From assembly GCA_002415335.1 (NCBI GenBank), contig DHXL01000024.1:7545-18582 (forward strand): DNA of 11,038 bases, in the 5' to 3' direction. Each line of letters begins with the position of its first letter. Positions within the stretch are counted from its first letter, which is position 1. This document shows positions 7,192 through 11,038 of the stretch, in pieces. Made by a program: the position numbers and the translations under genes. This stretch comes from Oxalobacteraceae bacterium UBA5157 (GTDB lineage: Bacteria; Pseudomonadota; Gammaproteobacteria; Burkholderiales; Burkholderiaceae_D). Below the pieces are notes generated by a model that did not search any database, had not been told where the DNA came from, and saw only the letters and a program-made list of their open reading frames with translations.

Positions 7192-7689
7192 ATGGACATT
7201 CGTCGCGCTACCGAAACCGACTTCATCGCCATGTGGCCCATCTTTCACGCGGTGGTCGCGAGCGGAACCAGCTATGTATTCGCACCCGATACCAATCGCC
7301 AGGCTGCGTTCGAATACTGGTTCGGCGCAGGAAGCCACACCTACGTCGCGCAGGAAGCCGGACGCATAGTCGGGATGTACAAGCTGATGGCAAACCACCG
7401 CGATCTCGGCTCGCATGTCGCGAATGCCTCTTTCATGGTAAGCCCCGAGCACAGCGGCCATGGCGCCGGCAAGGCGATGGGGCTGCATTGCCTGTCGGAG
7501 GCGCGCAGGGCGGGTTTTGCCGCGATGCAGTTCAATTTCGTCGTCAGTACCAACGACGCCGCCGTGGCATTATGGAAAAAGCTTGGTTTTGCCGTCGTTG
7601 GCACGCTGCCGAAGGCGTTTGCACACCAGCAATTGGGGCTCGTCGACGTGTATATCATGTATCGTTTCCTGGACGACATCGAGACCTGA
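7192..7689 (+). CDS. GNAT family N-acetyltransferase
   Basis: This 165-residue single-domain protein would transfer an acetyl group from acetyl-CoA to an amine of an unknown substrate. It opens MDIRRATETDFIAMWPIF, the usual beta1-alpha1 start. Motif A is ASFMVSPEHSGHGAGKAMG, with SGHGAG (88-93) at the acetyl-CoA pyrophosphate loop where R/QxxGxG is usual. Motif B contains STNDAAVALWKKLGF (LWKKLGF at 127-133), the typical C-terminal GNAT helix-strand. The family in Burkholderiales shares MYKLMANHRD and FNFVVSTN, as I recall. ATG 7192 is chosen because homologues start at that residue. A TTG at 7177 would add five residues. Neither has a clear Shine-Dalgarno. It is 130 bp downstream of the ABC exporter and probably not part of that operon. 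Confidence 0.85.
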   Translation: MDIRRATETDFIAMWPIFHAVVASGTSYVFAPDTNRQAAFEYWFGAGSHTYVAQEAGRIVGMYKLMANHRDLGSHVANASFMVSPEHSGHGAGKAMGLHCLSEARRAGFAAMQFNFVVSTNDAAVALWKKLGFAVVGTLPKAFAHQQLGLVDVYIMYRFLDDIET

Positions 7690-7708
7690 TTCGGCGGTCC
7701 CGCGCGCT

Positions 7709-7745
7709 CGCGATGGCCGAGGCTGACTAAACGGTAAAATAGTGC
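7709..7745 (+). promoter_or_regulatory. Possible thyA promoter (-10 box only)
   Basis: TAAAAT at 7735-7740 in the context ACGGTAAAATAGTGCG is a good -10 box, and this context is common before betaproteobacterial housekeeping genes. It lies 74 bp upstream of the thyA start, between the GNAT stop and thyA. No good -35 box is seen at 16-18 bp (the sequence there reads CGATGGCC). Confidence 0.3.
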
Positions 7746-7814
7746 GATTCGTCGACGTTTCCGCGATCAGACGGCGGTCAACCAAGCGGCATAAGCAAGC
7801 ATAGAGAGTAAAAA

Positions 7815-8651
7815 ATGGACAAACAGTATTTCGCGCTCCTGACTGACATTCTTTCCAACGGCGTGCAAAAAGAGGACCGAACCGGTACGGGAACGCTATC
7901 CGTATTTGGCAGGATGTACCGGCATGACCTGGGTACCGGATTCCCGCTGTTGACGACCAAGAAGCTCCACTTCAAATCGATCCTGCATGAACTGCTCTGG
8001 TTTCTTCAGGGCGCCACCAATATCAAGTATCTCAACGATAACGGCGTATCAATCTGGGATGAGTGGGCTACGCCAGACGGAGAACTGGGACCGGTGTACG
8101 GTGCCCAATGGCGCGCGTGGAAGGGAGCAAACGGAGAAAGCATCGATCAGATTGCTGCGCTGGTGGACGGTATCCGCAAGAACCCCAACAGCCGCAGGCA
8201 CATCATCAATGCGTGGAATGTCGCCTACCTTCCCGACGAGGGGAAAAAACCGGCGCAAAACGCGGCCGAAGGAAAAATGGCGTTACCGCCATGCCATGTC
8301 ATGTATCAGTTTTACGTGGCAAACGGGAAGCTGAGCTGCATGCTCACGCAAAGGTCGGGCGACTGCTTCCTTGGCGTCCCCTACAATGCGGCCAGCGTTG
8401 CGTTTCTGACGCATATGGTGGCACAGCAGTGCGGTTTGGAGGTGGGTGAATTGGTCCACTCTTTCGGTGACTTGCACTTGTATTCGAACCACCTGGAACA
8501 AGCAAGGTTACAGCTCACGCGCGCGCCGCGTGCATTACCGCGGCTGATCATACGGCGTAAACCCGACTCGATATTCGACTATCGGTTCGACGACTTCGAC
8601 ATTCAAGGCTACGAGCCGCACCCACATATCCCGGCGCCGATTGCGGTTTGA
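7815..8651 (+). CDS. thyA: Thymidylate synthase ThyA
   Basis: It converts dUMP to dTMP using 5,10-methylenetetrahydrofolate in the cytoplasm. The 278-residue protein has all hallmarks: the phosphate-binding arginine in EDRTGTGT near the N-terminus, IWDEWATPDGELGPVYGAQW, the arginine pair in SRRHIINAWNV, the catalytic cysteine C160 in ALPPCHVMYQFYV, QRSGDCFLGVPYN for dUMP binding, and GDLHLYSNH with the nucleotide-contacting His and Tyr. It is 14 residues longer than the 264-residue E. coli enzyme, mainly from an insert LPDEGKKPAQNAAEG before the active-site cysteine. Start ATG 7815 follows AGAGAG at about 6 bases. Three hand-counted 60-base rows average about 52 percent GC, lower than a row counted in the ABC exporter (67 percent). 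No folA follows, although it often does in related genomes. Confidence 0.95.
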   Translation: MDKQYFALLTDILSNGVQKEDRTGTGTLSVFGRMYRHDLGTGFPLLTTKKLHFKSILHELLWFLQGATNIKYLNDNGVSIWDEWATPDGELGPVYGAQWRAWKGANGESIDQIAALVDGIRKNPNSRRHIINAWNVAYLPDEGKKPAQNAAEGKMALPPCHVMYQFYVANGKLSCMLTQRSGDCFLGVPYNAASVAFLTHMVAQQCGLEVGELVHSFGDLHLYSNHLEQARLQLTRAPRALPRLIIRRKPDSIFDYRFDDFDIQGYEPHPHIPAPIAV

Positions 8652-8681
8652 CGAATAGTCGCTCGGTAAAGAAGTGTTCAC

Positions 8682-8706
8682 GACGATGCGCCCATCGTCT
8701 TGTCTC
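8682..8706 (+). terminator. Probable terminator after thyA
   Basis: GACGATG (8682-8688) and CATCGTC (8693-8699) form a perfect 7-bp stem with a 4-base loop CGCC, 31 bp past the thyA stop. The following TTGTCTCC is only moderately T-rich, so the call as an intrinsic terminator is tentative. Confidence 0.45.
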
Positions 8707-8776
8707 CTGGCATCTCATCCTTCGCGGGCGTGCCATTTTCCGCTAATAATTCGATAAACCGTGCGCCAGATCAAAT

Positions 8777-8805
8777 TTAGACCTCTGAATTAACCGCACT
8801 ATTTT
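8777..8805 (+). promoter_or_regulatory. Candidate sigma70 promoter for the Met-rich lipoprotein gene
   Basis: TTAGAC (8777-8782) and TATTTT (8800-8805) are separated by exactly 17 bp in an AT-rich island of otherwise GC-rich DNA. The leader would be about 75-80 nt. A small hairpin CGCAAG (8838-8843) with CTTGCG (8852-8857) lies between this site and the Shine-Dalgarno AAGGAG (8872-8877). Confidence 0.4.
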
Positions 8806-8888
8806 CTTCCCGCCTAAGATCAATCGATGAAAGATTCCGCAAGCGCGTGCACTTGCGATTATTCACTTTTGAAGGAGCGCAATAAGCC

Positions 8889-9854
8889 ATGAACAAACCT
8901 ACTGTGACGGCATTGACTGCTGGAATAATGATAGCTGGTGTTGCGGCCCTGGCGGGATGCGGGGGCGGAGGCGGCGGCAGCTCAGCGACAACATCAGCCA
9001 CCATGGTGAGCGGAACCGCCGCCAAGGGGCTCATCAAGCAAGCCAGGGTCCTGGTTTGCCGAATTGTGAACGGCGTTCCGGAAGCTGATGCTTCCTGCGG
9101 GTCGACCACGACAGGAAATGACGGCTCCTATCGCGTGACGCTTAACGACGGCTACACGGGACCGGCGATGATCAAGATCATGGCAGGCACGGCTAGCACC
9201 ATGATGGATGAGACTACAGGTATCGACATTCCCTACGCCATGACGATGCGCGCGGTCATCCCCGCGGTTTCGGGCGCCACGAGCGCGCAGGTGACTCCGT
9301 TTACTGAAATGGCGGCCAGCGCGGCCAGTATGACCACGATGACTCCGGCCACCATTAACCAGGCCATCGCCGCTGTCCAAGGTGTGCTGCTCAGCCTTGG
9401 CATCGACTTGAGCGTGATGCCCGTGATCGATCTGAAGGACAATGGCACCAACCCCGCCATGCTGGCGCTGCAATCCAATATGGTCAAGCAAATGTCCAGG
9501 ATAGCGATGGCCGCGAAGAACGCCAGCTCGCTCACCGATGCCAGCGGCGTTCCTTGCAATGCCGCGGGAACCACGGCTTCACAACAGTTTTCCTGCGCAG
9601 TCGCAGCAATGGCCGCGGTGATGAACAGTTACGCCACGACCGACCCGACGAAGCTAGCGGCCATGCTGGTGATCTTGAATGCGCAGAAGGTCACGAGCGT
9701 AACCATTCCGATCATGCGGGCCGATGGCACGATTCAGATGGAAATGGTCGACATGACTTCGCTAACGTCGATGCAGGCCGCAATGCAAAGAGCGGGAATG
9801 ACGGCGGATATGACTGCGAATACGGTGCCGGCGATGATGGGCGGCATGCATTAA
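8889..9854 (+). CDS. Methionine-rich lipoprotein of unknown function
   Basis: This 321-residue protein starts at ATG 8889 behind AAGGAG (8872-8877, 11 bases away). It has a short signal peptide ending in lipobox LAGC with acceptor C24, followed by a Gly-rich tether GGGGGG and a Ser/Thr-rich linker, so it is predicted to be membrane-anchored. Residue 25 is Gly, not Asp, which favours the outer membrane under the E. coli rule. Residues about 40-100 (VSGTAAKGLIKQARVLVC ... GNDGSYRVTLNDG) resemble a carboxypeptidase-regulatory or Ig-like repeat domain. The remainder is mostly helical Ala/Met/Thr sequence. Methionine makes up 31 of 321 residues, ten of them in the last 40 or so, and the chain ends PAMMGGMH. 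Two Cys pairs (in VLVC...ASC and VPC...FSC) could form disulfides. I do not recognise the family. Neighbouring copCD on the opposite strand makes copper binding a possibility, not a demonstrated role. Confidence 0.75.
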   Translation: MNKPTVTALTAGIMIAGVAALAGCGGGGGGSSATTSATMVSGTAAKGLIKQARVLVCRIVNGVPEADASCGSTTTGNDGSYRVTLNDGYTGPAMIKIMAGTASTMMDETTGIDIPYAMTMRAVIPAVSGATSAQVTPFTEMAASAASMTTMTPATINQAIAAVQGVLLSLGIDLSVMPVIDLKDNGTNPAMLALQSNMVKQMSRIAMAAKNASSLTDASGVPCNAAGTTASQQFSCAVAAMAAVMNSYATTDPTKLAAMLVILNAQKVTSVTIPIMRADGTIQMEMVDMTSLTSMQAAMQRAGMTADMTANTVPAMMGGMH

Positions 9855-9872
9855 GGCTGCTTGTTTCGGGGC

Positions 9873-9890
9873 GACGCGGCAGGTCGCGTC
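9873..9890. terminator. Hairpin between convergent genes
   Basis: GACGCG (9873-9878) and CGCGTC (9885-9890) form a perfect 6-bp GC-rich stem with loop GCAGGT, 18 bp after the lipoprotein stop and 45 bp beyond the copD stop. No T-tract follows on either strand, so intrinsic termination is uncertain. Confidence 0.3.
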
Positions 9891-9935
9891 CGGTCATGCA
9901 ATGGCACGCCGTCGTCCGCGCGGATTGCGCACGAT

Positions 9936-10892
9936 TCACGCAGAGACGGCCGGTGCAACGCAGCTCAGGACTGCCGCGGCGATAATGGCAACAAGCAGGA
10001 CCAACGATTCGGTCGTCAGGATCCGGACAAATCGTCGCAGTGCGGCCGATTCATCATGATCCTGCTTCAGCCTCGATCCTCCCACGATCTGCGGCAAGAC
10101 CCGGAATCGGTTTATCGCGCCGAGCCCGATCGCGATCATCACCAGGAACAGTTTGATCGTGAGCACCTCCCCATACGCCGTGTTCGTCAGGTTGGCGACG
10201 TTGCCGAGGCCGCGCCAGGCGTTATAGATTCCCGTCGTGACGATGCCGATCAATGCGTAGCTTGCCGTTCGCGATAAGGCGGTGGCAAACAAGGCGGCGG
10301 CAAACGCATCGCGAGCCGGAATGTCGGGTGCGATTCTTTGCAGGTCGGTTCGCAGCGCGCCCCACGCCGCGACCATGACGATCCCGGCCCAGATGCTGAT
10401 CAACAGGAGATGTGCGGAATCGACGGCGACCGCCAGGGTAAAATCGCCAGCGCCCGCCGCATGGCTGGCGTCGCTGCGGCTGACTATGAAGACCGTGAGG
10501 GCCAGCCACATGGCTGCCCGCGGGATCGATGCATCAGCGTCGCCGAATCGCCGGATGACGATGAACGCCAGCAACATCGCGGCACCCAGCAACCATACGT
10601 GCCCGATATGCGTGCTGCTCAATACCGGCTGAAGCATCGGTAGCGTCCCGGCCAGTGTCGAATCGCTCATGGTCGCCGCAGCCGCCCACAACACGGGAAA
10701 GCTGGCAGCTAGCGTACCGACTGCGCTGGCGCGTGCGATACCGGCCATCCGGGTACGGACCGCGAGTCCCCACGGCGAATGTTCTCGTATCAGCCATCCT
10801 TCACACAGGAGCGCGCCCGTCAGCACCGCGAGGCAGCTATTCTCCAGGGCGGTTGCAGCAATCTGGAAAACCAGCACGCTACCAATGTTCAT
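9936..10892 (-). CDS. copD: Copper resistance protein D (CopD), inner-membrane
   Basis: This 318-residue polytopic protein has about eight membrane helices (near 5-29, 48-72, 92-112, 125-140, 155-180, 205-230, 245-265, 295-315). The C-terminal half matches the CopD domain: FATALSRTASYALIGIVTTG, then WRGLGNVANL, TAYGEVLTIKLFLV and INRFRVLP. Conserved-type histidines appear in STHIGHVW, SDASHAAGAGDF and DSAHLLLISIWAG. In the Pseudomonas cop system CopD works with periplasmic CopC and is thought to move copper across the inner membrane. The start is ATG 10892-10890, four bases overlapping the copC stop (ATGA), with AAGGAA immediately before it. A longer in-frame start at 10955 lies inside copC and is rejected. 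It is convergent with the Met-rich lipoprotein gene, 81 bp apart. Confidence 0.85.
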   Translation of the reverse strand: MNIGSVLVFQIAATALENSCLAVLTGALLCEGWLIREHSPWGLAVRTRMAGIARASAVGTLAASFPVLWAAAATMSDSTLAGTLPMLQPVLSSTHIGHVWLLGAAMLLAFIVIRRFGDADASIPRAAMWLALTVFIVSRSDASHAAGAGDFTLAVAVDSAHLLLISIWAGIVMVAAWGALRTDLQRIAPDIPARDAFAAALFATALSRTASYALIGIVTTGIYNAWRGLGNVANLTNTAYGEVLTIKLFLVMIAIGLGAINRFRVLPQIVGGSRLKQDHDESAALRRFVRILTTESLVLLVAIIAAAVLSCVAPAVSA

Positions 10893-11038
10893 TTCCTTAC
10901 GGAAAATGTATAAGTGCCGTGCGTGCGATGGCCATCGACCGTCACCGCGGTCCACTTGACGTGATAGCGTCCGGCCGTCATCGGCGGTAATGCCAGTGAC
11001 ATCGCTTTCGGGTCGGCCGGATCGACGTTCGACTTTGC
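10889..11038 (-). CDS. copC: Copper resistance protein C (CopC), C-terminal part (partial)
   Basis: Only the last 49 residues are inside the window; the gene runs off the right edge on the minus strand, with stop TGA at 10891-10889. The visible end includes LPPMTAGRYHVKWTAVTVDG and then HRTHGTYTFSVRK, the closing strands of the CopC beta-barrel. The DGH motif carries the Asp and His that bind Cu(II) in CopC proteins, and HRTH adds one more His. The N-terminal His ligand and the signal peptide are outside the window. The 4-base overlap with copD indicates a copC-copD operon read right to left, with the promoter beyond the window. Confidence 0.85.
   Translation of the reverse strand, partial: AKSNVDPADPKAMSLALPPMTAGRYHVKWTAVTVDGHRTHGTYTFSVRK

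Noticed and set aside
10893..10955. Longer N-terminus for CopD
   Set aside because: It would overlap the end of copC, and the added residues are hydrophilic with no homology. The ATG at 10892 overlaps the copC stop by ATGA and begins the first membrane helix properly.

Overview
The window is a stretch of chromosome from a proteobacterium, most likely a betaproteobacterium of the Burkholderiales (Oxalobacteraceae-like). This rests on remembered protein family resemblance, high GC coding sequence, gene order, and an intergenic repeat type recalled from such genomes. No alignment could be run. No rRNA, tRNA, CRISPR array, phage gene or transposase gene is visible.

Layout. Bases 1-338 (minus) hold the N-terminal part of a Tat-exported protein that resembles transglutaminase-like proteins. 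A divergent intergenic region with a short palindrome follows. Bases 558-7061 (plus) form an ABC transporter cluster: an AttE/LolD/YbbA-type ATPase, a fused AttFG/YbbP-type FtsX permease, an AttH/CrtC-type secreted lipocalin-like protein, and a half-size MsbA-related ABC exporter. ATPase and permease overlap by ATGA, and so do AttH and the exporter. Permease and AttH are separated by about 300-350 bp of palindrome-rich repeat DNA. Bases 7192-7689 encode a GNAT acetyltransferase, and 7815-8651 encode thymidylate synthase (thyA). Bases 8889-9854 encode a methionine-rich lipoprotein of unknown function. Convergent to it on the minus strand lie copD (9936-10892) and the 3' end of copC (10889 to the window edge), again overlapping by ATGA.

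How the genes may work together. The ABC cluster looks like an envelope module: a MacB/LolCDE-like ATPase plus permease paired with an exported calycin-fold protein that may handle a lipid-like ligand, coupled to a separate lipid- or drug-exporter-type ABC protein. The substrate is not known. The CopC/CopD pair is a periplasmic copper-binding and copper-import/resistance module. The neighbouring Met-rich lipoprotein could bind Cu(I), but that is inference from composition and position only.

The least ordinary items are the structured repeat inserted in the Att operon, which also supplies the apparent N-terminus of AttH, the Met-rich lipoprotein beside copCD, and a long-form ThyA without an adjacent folA. 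I do not see convincing evidence for a wholly new multi-gene system.
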